From Collinsella sp. (lineage in GTDB: Bacteria; Actinomycetota; Coriobacteriia; Coriobacteriales; Coriobacteriaceae), in assembly GCA_022720335.1 (NCBI GenBank), contig JAIHVJ010000113.1:1-6006 (forward strand): DNA of 6,006 bases. Reading direction: 5' to 3'. Numbering within the stretch: position 1 is the first letter of the stretch; every line of letters begins with the position of its first letter. The translations under genes and the position numbers were made by a program. The notes beneath the pieces are model-generated. The model was not told the DNA's origin. It ran no database searches and saw only the letters and a list, made by a program, of their open reading frames with translations. Below are positions 1 to 4,986 of this stretch, one piece after another.

Positions 1-810
1 GGCATTCCTGCATATATCGAGAAAGTCGATCCTGCCGCACCGCTCAAGGACAACATCAAACGTCTTTTTCTTACTCCTACGGGCTATCTCTTTGAGGAGC
101 CGAGTAACCTGCTATTGCAGGAGTGCCGCAATCCCGAGCAATATGATGCGATCGTGCAAGCAATTGCCCAGGGGCGCTCGAAGATCTCGGAGATTGCGAG
201 CTCTACGGGAATCCCTGCGAGCAACGTAAAGAGCTATGTGGATAAGCTGGCGTCGCTTGGGATTGTCGAGCGCGAGCTGCCCCTAAACGAGACGAGCAAT
301 AAGCGAGCCGTGTATCTGCTGAGCGATCAGATGTTTAGGTTCTGGTACAAGTTTGTTCCGCAGAACATCGGGCTGATTCAAAACGATATGGCCGAGATGG
401 CGCATGAGCGCATTGAGCCGCACGTATCGGATTACATGGGTACGGTCTTTGAGCTTATATGCAGACAATACGTGTACGAACTCGCGCGGGCGGGCCAGCT
501 TGATGTGGTTCCGGCAAGCGTTGGGCGCTGGTGGGGGACGGATAATCGCACGCATACGCAGGAAGAAATCGACTTGATTGTTGACGATGGCGAGGGCACT
601 GCGCTGTTTGCGGAATGCAAATGGCGCAGTGAACCGGTGGGCGAAGACGTGCTGCAAAAGCTCGTGCATCGAAGCGAGCTCTTTAGGCGGCAGCACAAAA
701 GCTATGCGATCTTCTCGAAGCGAGGCTTTACGCAAGGATGTCAGGAAGCTGCGGCGAGCAGGGGAGATGCCAAGCTGATTTCGTTTGCCGAGATGTGCGA
801 GCGGAGATAA
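1..810 (+). CDS. ATP-binding protein of the archaeal-type ATPase / DUF234 family, C-terminal part (5' end outside window)
   Basis: The frame is open from the first base, so the start and the Walker motifs lie to the left; 269 residues are visible. The first residues (GIPAYIEKVDP, then a GYLFEEP segment) match the end of the ATPase core in this family. A winged-helix segment follows at about nt 163-280 (ISEIASSTGIPASNVKSYVD). The C-terminal half looks like the DUF234 PD-(D/E)XK-type nuclease fold: FELICRQYV near nt 445-471, then EEID (E at 565-567, D at 571-573) and ECKW (E at 613-615, K at 619-621). Proteins of this type are common in prokaryotic accessory DNA and are suspected to act on DNA, but their role is unproven. 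The next gene encodes a related ATPase class in the same orientation after a 185-bp gap. Family assignment is fairly sure; function is not. Confidence 0.85.
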   Translation, partial: GIPAYIEKVDPAAPLKDNIKRLFLTPTGYLFEEPSNLLLQECRNPEQYDAIVQAIAQGRSKISEIASSTGIPASNVKSYVDKLASLGIVERELPLNETSNKRAVYLLSDQMFRFWYKFVPQNIGLIQNDMAEMAHERIEPHVSDYMGTVFELICRQYVYELARAGQLDVVPASVGRWWGTDNRTHTQEEIDLIVDDGEGTALFAECKWRSEPVGEDVLQKLVHRSELFRRQHKSYAIFSKRGFTQGCQEAAASRGDAKLISFAEMCERR

Positions 811-861
811 CCAAGCACGCTCTGATGTGATGCTCGGAATGGGTCGCGCTAAGGATGCCAA

Positions 862-976
862 GCGTAAAACCTTCAATGAAAATGGCGTAAAAACTACATC
901 TGTCATGGCGTAAAAACTACATTGAAAGTAGCGTAAAATCAGCATTGAGAATGGCGTAATTTCGCATATCGCGTGA
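862..976. repeat. Five tandem 23-bp units containing GCGTAA
   Basis: GCGTAA starts at 862, 885, 908, 931 and 954, an exact 23-bp period. Units 1-4 all begin GCGTAAAA, and most continue with CTACATTGA-like sequence and end in AATG or a near form. Unit 5 is degenerate beyond GCGTAA. Units 2 and 3 share an exact run of at least 15 bases. The array ends 19 bp before the start codon of the ATPase gene at 996, inside the region where its promoter must lie. Evenly phased direct repeats here suggest an operator or other multi-site protein-binding array. The binding protein is unknown. Confidence 0.75.
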
Positions 977-995
977 TAGAGAGGGACGGCCGTCT

Positions 996-2291
996 ATGGA
1001 TGCACCAAAGAGATTGACCCAAAAGGGATATAGGCCCCGGCTCATAGAGGAGCGCCTCGACACCCTTATGCGGGCGTTTGGCTGTGTGGAGATCAACGGC
1101 CCCAAATGGTGCGGCAAGACCTGGACGGCGCTCTCTCGCTCGGCGAGCGTCTCCAGGCTCGATGAGCCTGCGCAGCGTGCGGCGGCAGAGGTCGACCCAA
1201 GCCTGGCGCTCATCGGCGATGCGCCACACCTGGTCGATGAATGGCAGGAGGTGCCCGAGGTTTGGGATGCCGCCCGGCGTTTCGTGGACGCGAGCGGCAA
1301 CGAACGGGGGACACTTTTGCTCATGGGCTCGACCGCGCTCAAAAGCGAGGAGCGCAGCCATGTTCGTCATTCCGGCACGGGTAGGATCGCCCGTCTGTCA
1401 ATGCGCCCCATGGCCCTGTGTGAGTCGGGCGACGGCGAGCCGCTCGTGTCACTGGCAAGCCTCTTTAAGGGCGAGGATTTTGCCCCTCAGCGTCGCGAGA
1501 GCACGGTGGATGACGTCGCCCGCTGGTGCTGCAGGGGCGGTTGGCCTGCAAATCTTGGGCTTTCGGAAGATCTTGCGCGAGAGACGGCAAGCCAGTACGT
1601 GCACTCGGTGCTCGACGTCAACGTGCTGGACGAGGGCATGTCGCCCGAGCTTGCACACGGCCTTTTGCGAGCTCTTGCCATGAACGAGAGCCAGGCTGTC
1701 ACGTACAAGACGCTCGTAAAGGACGCCTCGTACGGTGAGGCGGGCCCCGACGAGAGGACCATCGCTGCGTACTTGGACCTCTTCAACAGGCTCAAGCTGA
1801 CCGAGGACCTGTGCGGATGGGAGCCGCCCATGCGCTCGAAGGCCCGCGTTCGCGTGCGCCCCAAGCGCTACTTCTGTGACCCGTCACTTGCGGCGGCGTT
1901 GCTGGGGGCTACCCCTGAGCGGCTGCTTGGCGATATGCAAACGCTGGGGATGCTCTTTGAGAATCTCGTCCTGCGCGACGTGCGCGTGTTCCTTTCCACC
2001 TACGGCGGTGTCGACAACAGTGTCCATTATTTCCGAGATGAGAAGGGCCTTGAGGTCGATCTGATCGTTGAGCACGACGGGCGCTGGGGAGCCATCGAGG
2101 TCAAGCTGAGTGATGCGAAAGCAGACGATGGAGCGAGAAATCTCAAGGCGCTGGAGAGGAAAGTGCTCTCCAATCCTGCCGCCCAGAATGCCGCGCCGGC
2201 GTTTTTGGCGGTCGTGGTTGGAAAGGGGAGCATTGCCTACACACGCGACGACGGCGTGGCGGTGATTCCCATGGCGGCACTTGGGGCGTAG
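996..2291 (+). CDS. AAA_14 / DUF4143-type ATP-binding protein, complete (431 aa)
   Basis: The ATG at 996 is preceded by GAGAGGGA (979-986), a good ribosome binding site with a 9-nt spacer. Walker A is GPKWCGKT at residues 35-42 and Walker B is LVDEWQ at 79-84, the form typical of the AAA_14 domain. GSTAL (111-115) and GTGRIARLSMRPM (127-139) are further family landmarks. The C-terminal half corresponds to DUF4143, with a PD-(D/E)XK-like pattern: E322 in LFENLV, LEVD (E353, D355) and IEVK (E368, K370). The usual family length is about 400-450 residues, so the protein appears intact. These ATPases are frequent in mobile or accessory regions; a DNA-related or toxin-antitoxin-like role has been suspected but is not established. 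The tandem 23-bp repeats immediately upstream probably belong to its control region, possibly as an autoregulatory site (inference). Confidence 0.88.
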   Translation: MDAPKRLTQKGYRPRLIEERLDTLMRAFGCVEINGPKWCGKTWTALSRSASVSRLDEPAQRAAAEVDPSLALIGDAPHLVDEWQEVPEVWDAARRFVDASGNERGTLLLMGSTALKSEERSHVRHSGTGRIARLSMRPMALCESGDGEPLVSLASLFKGEDFAPQRRESTVDDVARWCCRGGWPANLGLSEDLARETASQYVHSVLDVNVLDEGMSPELAHGLLRALAMNESQAVTYKTLVKDASYGEAGPDERTIAAYLDLFNRLKLTEDLCGWEPPMRSKARVRVRPKRYFCDPSLAAALLGATPERLLGDMQTLGMLFENLVLRDVRVFLSTYGGVDNSVHYFRDEKGLEVDLIVEHDGRWGAIEVKLSDAKADDGARNLKALERKVLSNPAAQNAAPAFLAVVVGKGSIAYTRDDGVAVIPMAALGA

Positions 2292-2321
2292 TGGTTTTGC
2301 GGGCGTGCCGTGCTTCCTTTA

Positions 2322-2340
2322 CCGAAAATCCATTTGGTAA
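2322..2340 (+). repeat. Promoter-associated direct repeat, copy 1
   Basis: The 15-base sequence CCGAAAATCCATTTG followed by NTAA occurs here and again at 3536-3554, with one mismatch in 19 bases. In both places its right end contains the -35 hexamer of a sigma70-like promoter. In this copy the element is bracketed by an inverted TTTACC/GGTAAA pair (2318-2323 and 2336-2341), which could form an operator. The pair is weaker in copy 2. Confidence 0.6.
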
Positions 2341-2362
2341 ACCAGATGCTCGCGGATAGAAT
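2334..2362 (+). promoter_or_regulatory. Sigma70-like promoter for the putative small RNA
   Basis: TTGGTA (2334-2339) and TAGAAT (2357-2362) are separated by 17 bp. The expected transcription start is near 2369-2370, exactly where a stem-loop begins. The promoter-like arrangement is repeated at 3548-3576 with the same upstream sequence, which makes a chance match less likely. Confidence 0.5.
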
Positions 2363-2419
2363 AAAGTTGACGGCAGCCCAAGGGTGATAGCTGGGCAGCG
2401 CCGTTGCTTGGTCAAGAGG

Positions 2420-2518
2420 TCAGTGCCTTAATGGCAGCGACTTGTTATGCTTCGAATGCTGCTTGAGTGCCTCGGAAAGTTCGATAAGCGCCGTGAAGAG
2501 CGAGACCAAAGCAACCAA
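2420..2518 (-). CDS. Possible hydrophobic small peptide (32 aa from a TTG), type I toxin-like; doubtful
   Basis: On the minus strand the frame ending at 2420 encodes a hydrophobic stretch (LVALVSLFTALIEL) followed by a polar, basic tail (KQHSKHNK). This one-helix layout resembles holin-like or Fst-like type I toxins. The putative plus-strand RNA would be fully antisense to it. Weaknesses are clear: there is no ATG or GTG, the only usual start is TTG at 2518, no good ribosome binding site or promoter is visible, and open frame without a start continues upstream to about 2562. No family match is claimed. Confidence 0.18.
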   Translation of the reverse strand: MVALVSLFTALIELSEALKQHSKHNKSLPLRH

Positions 2519-2537
2519 GAGCTCTACGAGCTCTGAT

Positions 2538-2584
2538 GGGCCCGGGATGACCGCTGATTCAAGTCACCGGGCCTAAATCTTTTT
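2538..2584 (+). terminator. Rho-independent terminator-like hairpin, copy 1 of a conserved stem-loop
   Basis: The stem GGCCCGG (2539-2545) pairs with CCGGGCC (2567-2573), extendable by a G-T pair, with a small inner TGA/TCA stem. It is followed by TAAATC and five T residues (2580-2584). The loop and 3' side, CTGATTCAAGTCACCGGG, are identical to those in the hairpin at 3587-3624. That is more loop conservation than a plain terminator needs. Confidence 0.55.
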
Positions 2585-2746
2585 CATGCATTTGAATAGA
2601 GCGGGCGATTCTCTTGGGGCCGTCTGCATGGCGTGCGACCAGCGCATGGTATTGCGCCCCGCTTTCATGTCCGCACGGGCGCCTATCCTTACGGCAATGT
2701 AGCCGCCTATGTAGCAAGCGGCAGTTGACGGAGAAAGGCCCTAACC
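2585..2746. other. Non-coding stretch before the exonuclease gene
   Basis: No protein gene is supported here. Two small potential stem-loops are visible: GCGCCC (2654-2659) with GGGCGC (2677-2682), and CGGC-AATGTA-GCCG (2692-2705). These could fall in the exonuclease leader. I see no convincing -35/-10 pair. The ribosome binding site of the exonuclease gene is at 2730-2738. Confidence 0.4.
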
Positions 2747-3481
2747 GTGTCAGCTGAAAAGACGCCGTGTATCTCGGCTATCGATACGACGAACTTTGCG
2801 CGCCAGATCGTGCTGGACTTTGAGTTTGCGCCGGTGCCAAAGCAGCGCCAGCGCCGTGGACTGCGCAATGAGATTATCGAGGCCGGTGCCGTCAAGCTCG
2901 ATTACCACGGCAACGTTATGGGCGAGTTCTCGCAGTTTGTGCAGACGGAATTTACCGAAGGCGTTGCGTTCCCCGTCCGCGAGCTTACAGGGATATCGGC
3001 CGTGGACACCGCGATGGCCGACCCGCTCTACATGGTGATCAAAAGGCTCAGCGATTGGATCGGTCGCTACTCCGCCCAGGTGGTTTGCTGGAGCGGGGCG
3101 GACCGTCGACAGCTTTTGACCGAGTGCCAGGCAAAGCACATCGACCTTTCCGCATTTCCTACGGATTGGGCCGATCTGCAGGCGTTTTATACCTCGATCA
3201 TGGACGTGGGCAGCCACGGGTGCGTCTCTTTGAGTGACGCGGCAACGTGGTTCGGCATCGAGTTCGACGAGTCGACGGGTCACGCCCACAGCGCCCTTGC
3301 CGATGCGCGCGTGACCGCCAAGCTGCTCAAGCAGGTGATGGACGGGGACTACCGCGTGAGCCCGCGCGCCCAGGAAGTCCGCCAGCGGTGGGGGATGGGC
3401 GAGCGAGCTCAGACGCGCCTCTCTAGCAAGTGCCCCGAGCTGACCGATCTGCTGCTGAGGCTGAAGGCGGAGGGGAGGTAG
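2747..3481 (+). CDS. DEDDh-family 3'-5' exonuclease domain protein (244 aa)
   Basis: This is a RNase T / DNA polymerase III epsilon-type exonuclease fold. Visible motifs: Exo I as VLDFEF (D24, E26) followed by NEIIEAGAV (41-49); LTGIS (80-84); Exo II at WSGADRRQL (D119 the likely acidic residue); and Exo III as HSALADA (H181, D186), the DEDDh histidine arrangement. All four catalytic acids plus the histidine are present, so the enzyme should be active in degrading RNA or DNA from the 3' end. The substrate is unknown. The GTG start is supported by GGAGAAAGG (2730-2738) 8 nt upstream; a 5' extension is not needed for the domain. The last 93 bp, encoding the 30-residue tail after the nuclease domain, are duplicated at 4853-4945. 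The gene lies between two copies of a promoter-plus-hairpin module. Confidence 0.85.
   Translation: MSAEKTPCISAIDTTNFARQIVLDFEFAPVPKQRQRRGLRNEIIEAGAVKLDYHGNVMGEFSQFVQTEFTEGVAFPVRELTGISAVDTAMADPLYMVIKRLSDWIGRYSAQVVCWSGADRRQLLTECQAKHIDLSAFPTDWADLQAFYTSIMDVGSHGCVSLSDAATWFGIEFDESTGHAHSALADARVTAKLLKQVMDGDYRVSPRAQEVRQRWGMGERAQTRLSSKCPELTDLLLRLKAEGR
3389..3481 (+). repeat. 93-bp direct repeat, copy A (3' end of the exonuclease gene)
   Basis: This segment aligns without gaps to 4853-4945 with 8 mismatches (85 of 93 identical). Homology starts abruptly at the TGG codon and ends at the TAG stop. The two copies bracket the abi gene and its leader. Confidence 0.9.
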
Positions 3482-3516
3482 GTTGGCATCATTTGGAGGT
3501 TCATTTAGAGAGGAGC

Positions 3517-3530
3517 GAGCCCCAGGGCTC
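3517..3530. other. Short perfect palindrome after the exonuclease gene
   Basis: GAGCCC-CA-GGGCTC can form a compact GC-rich stem 36 bp after the exonuclease stop and just before the promoter of the abi unit. No T-run follows, so it is at best a weak terminator. It could equally be a protein-binding palindrome. Confidence 0.3.
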
Positions 3531-3535
3531 AGTTG

Positions 3536-3554
3536 CCGAAAATCCATTTGTTAA
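3536..3554 (+). repeat. Promoter-associated direct repeat, copy 2
   Basis: The same CCGAAAATCCATTTG-NTAA sequence as at 2322-2340 (one mismatch in 19). It again overlaps a -35 hexamer with a 17-bp spacer to the -10. Sequence between this element and the hairpin is otherwise unlike copy 1, so the match is local rather than part of a long duplication. Confidence 0.6.
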
Positions 3555-3576
3555 TTCTGCCGCCAATGGGTATACT
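3548..3576 (+). promoter_or_regulatory. Sigma70-like promoter of the abi unit
   Basis: TTGTTA (3548-3553), 17-bp spacer, TATACT (3571-3576). The predicted start, about 3583-3585, places the conserved hairpin at the very 5' end of the transcript and leaves a leader of about 65 nt before the abi start codon. Confidence 0.6.
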
Positions 3577-3586
3577 CCGTATCGAT

Positions 3587-3624
3587 GGCCCCGGGAATGA
3601 CCTCTGATTCAAGTCACCGGGGCT
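3587..3624 (+). promoter_or_regulatory. Leader hairpin of the abi gene, copy 2 of the conserved stem-loop
   Basis: The stem GCCCCGG (3588-3594, first base G) pairs with CCGGGGC (3617-3623), with an inner TGA/TCA stem, and encloses the same conserved CTGATTCAAG loop sequence as the hairpin at 2538-2574. Where copy 1 has G2540-C2572, this copy has C3589-G3622, so pairing is kept by a double change. It is followed by a weakly T-rich stretch (CAATTTGTGTTT) and then the ribosome binding site. It may act as an attenuator limiting abi expression or give rise to a short RNA partner of the protein; both are inference. Confidence 0.55.
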
Positions 3625-3648
3625 CAATTTGTGTTTATAGGAGCTTTC

Positions 3649-4413
3649 TTGTCTGACGAGCGCAACAACCACCAGACGATGAAGTGCGCGGCTCAAGGGC
3701 GCCATGATGCGACAACGCGCCTATGGGCCGAGAAATGGCTTTCGGCTGAACGGCTTTCCCCGTATCTCGAAGAATGCAATGGAGACATCGACAAGGCTCT
3801 AGAGCTCTACGAGTGGAACGCCTCTCTAGGCCAGTTCCTTATGCGCGACATATCTCATTTTGAAGTGGCGCTGCGCAACGCCTACAACGACATTATGGAG
3901 TCCCGCTGGGATGGCGAGGAACATTGGCTCCTCGACGATGCTTCTCCCGCGCGTAGGCCCGTGCTGAGGAAGTCTGCCAACGGAATGCTCGACTCGAATC
4001 GCATTAATCGAAAGACTATCGATGCTGCTGCGAGTAGCTTGCCGAGTGACTTTACGACCGGAAGCCTGGTTGCCGGCCTCACGCTCGGCTTTTGGGTGCA
4101 CTTGGCAGACCGCAGTCGTGAAGCGGTGATTTGGAGATCAGGACTCTATCTTGCGTGGCCAAAGGGAACAAAGCGAGCCGAACTTCAGGAAAAGCTCTAC
4201 GGGATACTGCGTGTGCGAAATCGCGTAGCCCATAACGAGCGGCTCTTCGACCCTAAGCGTGATGAACTTTCGCCTAGGAAGGTAGATGCTGATGCCGTGA
4301 GCCTGTTCGGGCAGCTTTGTCCTGAGGCGGCGGACTTTCTGTATGGTGATCATGACCTGCCTTTGGACGCGTTTCTTGCGGATTATCCCGCGCCTGTGAA
4401 GGTTGAGTTGTAG
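3649..4413 (+). CDS. Abi-family HEPN-domain protein (abortive infection type), 254 aa
   Basis: The protein resembles the actinobacterial Abi-like (Abi_2-related) family. Landmarks are WLSAERLSPYL and ALELYEWNASLGQFL near the N-terminus, ISHFEVALRNAYNDI in the middle, and RNRVAHNERLF near the C-terminus. RNRVAH is the Rx4H motif of HEPN ribonucleases (R codon 4216-4218, H codon 4231-4233). Family members are linked to phage abortive infection or toxin-like RNA cleavage; the target here is unknown and acts presumably in the cytoplasm. The start is chosen at TTG 3649 because AGGAG (3639-3643) lies 5 nt upstream. The in-frame GTG at 3631 would put this site inside the gene, and ATG 3679 has no ribosome binding site. 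It has its own promoter and a conserved hairpin leader, and sits between two copies of the exonuclease tail, suggesting a cassette. Confidence 0.8.
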   Translation: MSDERNNHQTMKCAAQGRHDATTRLWAEKWLSAERLSPYLEECNGDIDKALELYEWNASLGQFLMRDISHFEVALRNAYNDIMESRWDGEEHWLLDDASPARRPVLRKSANGMLDSNRINRKTIDAAASSLPSDFTTGSLVAGLTLGFWVHLADRSREAVIWRSGLYLAWPKGTKRAELQEKLYGILRVRNRVAHNERLFDPKRDELSPRKVDADAVSLFGQLCPEAADFLYGDHDLPLDAFLADYPAPVKVEL

Positions 4414-4852
4414 CGGCTGCTGGGCTTTTGGCTGCGGATCGGCGGCAGCTTTCACCTTAGGACGCCTACGTCTATTTGTGTGCCGTTTTCATAAGCCGTA
4501 TTACCGTGAGACTAAATTGCCAAAGATGCCGCTAGTGGGTTTGTGGGGCCAACTATTTTATTTATCCTCCATTTTCATATGGACATATAGGGAGCCATTC
4601 TCGCGTGAATTTAACACATCGAGTGCGTGGATATGAATGGGCTGGTTTTCTTGTTCTACTGTTTCGTTTGGTGTCCTTTGGGCCTGTGCCGATGCGTCTG
4701 CGGCTCCAATGCTGCGAGCTGTCCAATTTGGAACTTGTGAGTTCCGAATTGGACAGCTACTGATGCAGCTTGAGCTTGGAATGGGCGTTGAATAATTCTT
4801 AGAGAAATGCTTCGAGTTGGCGAAAGTGGAGCTGTAGCAGGCTTCCGCGCCC
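4414..4852. other. Intergenic stretch downstream of abi without a supported gene
   Basis: About 440 bp, locally more AT-rich than the flanks, especially around 4500-4660. A weak terminator-like stem GCTGC (4431-4435) / GCAGC (4445-4449) followed by TTT lies just after abi. An imperfect inverted repeat pairs 4569-4584 with 4627-4640 across a loop of about 42 bases. A strong inverted repeat is listed separately. Short frames on both strands have no start signals or recognisable families. It may be remnant DNA from an earlier insertion. Confidence 0.5.
4717..4758. repeat. Inverted repeat with 19-bp arms and a 4-base loop
   Basis: The left arm 4717-4735 (AGCTGTCCAATTTGGAACT) pairs with 4740-4758 around TGTG, with a single T-G position. 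Further pairing is possible outward: GCTGC (4711-4715) with GCAGC (4765-4769), and TCCAA (4705-4709) with TTGGA (4776-4780). No T-run follows, so it is not a typical terminator. It could be a miniature transposable element relic, a structured RNA, or a binding site. Confidence 0.75.
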
Positions 4853-4945
4853 TGGGGGATGGGCGAGCGAGCCCAGACGCGCCTTTCTAGCAAGTGCCCC
4901 GAGCTGGGCGACCTGCTGCTGAAGCTGAAGGCGGCGGGAAGGTAG
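4853..4945 (+). pseudogene. Orphan 3' end of a second exonuclease gene copy (direct repeat, copy B)
   Basis: The 31 codons (TGG to TAG) encode a tail almost identical to the last 30 residues of the exonuclease at 2747-3481. There are 3 amino-acid differences (T/G, R/K, E/A) and 8 base differences, several of them synonymous. No start codon, nuclease domain or recognisable upstream homology remains. The copy ends 41 bp from the convergent stop of the minus-strand gene at 4987. It is best read as the left-over 3' end of a resident or allelic exonuclease gene separated from its body by insertion or recombination. Confidence 0.85.
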
Positions 4946-4986
4946 GGGCGTTAGCTGTCTGCATGGCGCGTGCCTGTCGCGTATCG

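Larger units (their letters stand above)
2370..2584 (+). ncRNA. Putative small RNA of about 215 nt (promoter, 5' hairpin, 3' terminator hairpin)
   Basis: The interval is delimited by a promoter upstream (TTGGTA-17-TAGAAT) and a terminator-like hairpin at its end. Its first bases can fold into a two-part stem: ACGGC (2370-2374) with GCCGT (2400-2404), and GCCCA (2376-2380) with TGGGC (2392-2396). A perfect inverted repeat AGAGCTC-TAC-GAGCTCT lies at 2518-2534. No plus-strand frame is convincing: the longest has 29 codons (2447-2536) and no Shine-Dalgarno sequence at usable distance. The terminal hairpin is shared, with a compensatory change, with the leader of the abi gene at 3649. It could be an antisense RNA to the minus-strand mini-ORF, an orphan RNA from a lost module, or a short mRNA. 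Confidence 0.4.

Noticed and set aside
283..945. Minus-strand frame of 220 codons opposite the first ATPase
   Set aside because: It overlaps the recognisable DUF234 coding region and its start lies in the tandem repeats, with no family features.
862..976. CRISPR array interpretation of the 23-bp tandem units
   Set aside because: The units are contiguous with a 23-bp total period, leaving no room for spacers of CRISPR length, and the variable part is only degenerate repeat. No cas gene is in the window.
2447..2536. Plus-strand mini-ORF of 29 codons within the putative small RNA
   Set aside because: There is no Shine-Dalgarno sequence near the ATG. The only SD-like AAGAGGT (2414-2420) fits the ATG at 2431, which gives an 11-codon peptide. 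A short mRNA cannot be excluded but is not supported.
2750..3547. Minus-strand frame of 265 codons opposite the exonuclease
   Set aside because: The plus-strand frame has all DEDDh motifs and a ribosome binding site; the minus frame is a shadow with His/Arg/Pro-rich composition.
4403..4636. Plus-strand frame of 77 codons after abi
   Set aside because: It overlaps the abi stop region, has no ribosome binding site and a Cys/Phe/Tyr-rich composition without any recognisable motif.
4558..4893. Minus-strand frame of 111 codons between abi and the right-hand gene
   Set aside because: It starts within the exonuclease remnant and crosses the large inverted repeat. Only its last 30 or so residues look protein-like, and no start signal or family is visible. 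It could be the tail of a decayed gene, but support is too weak.
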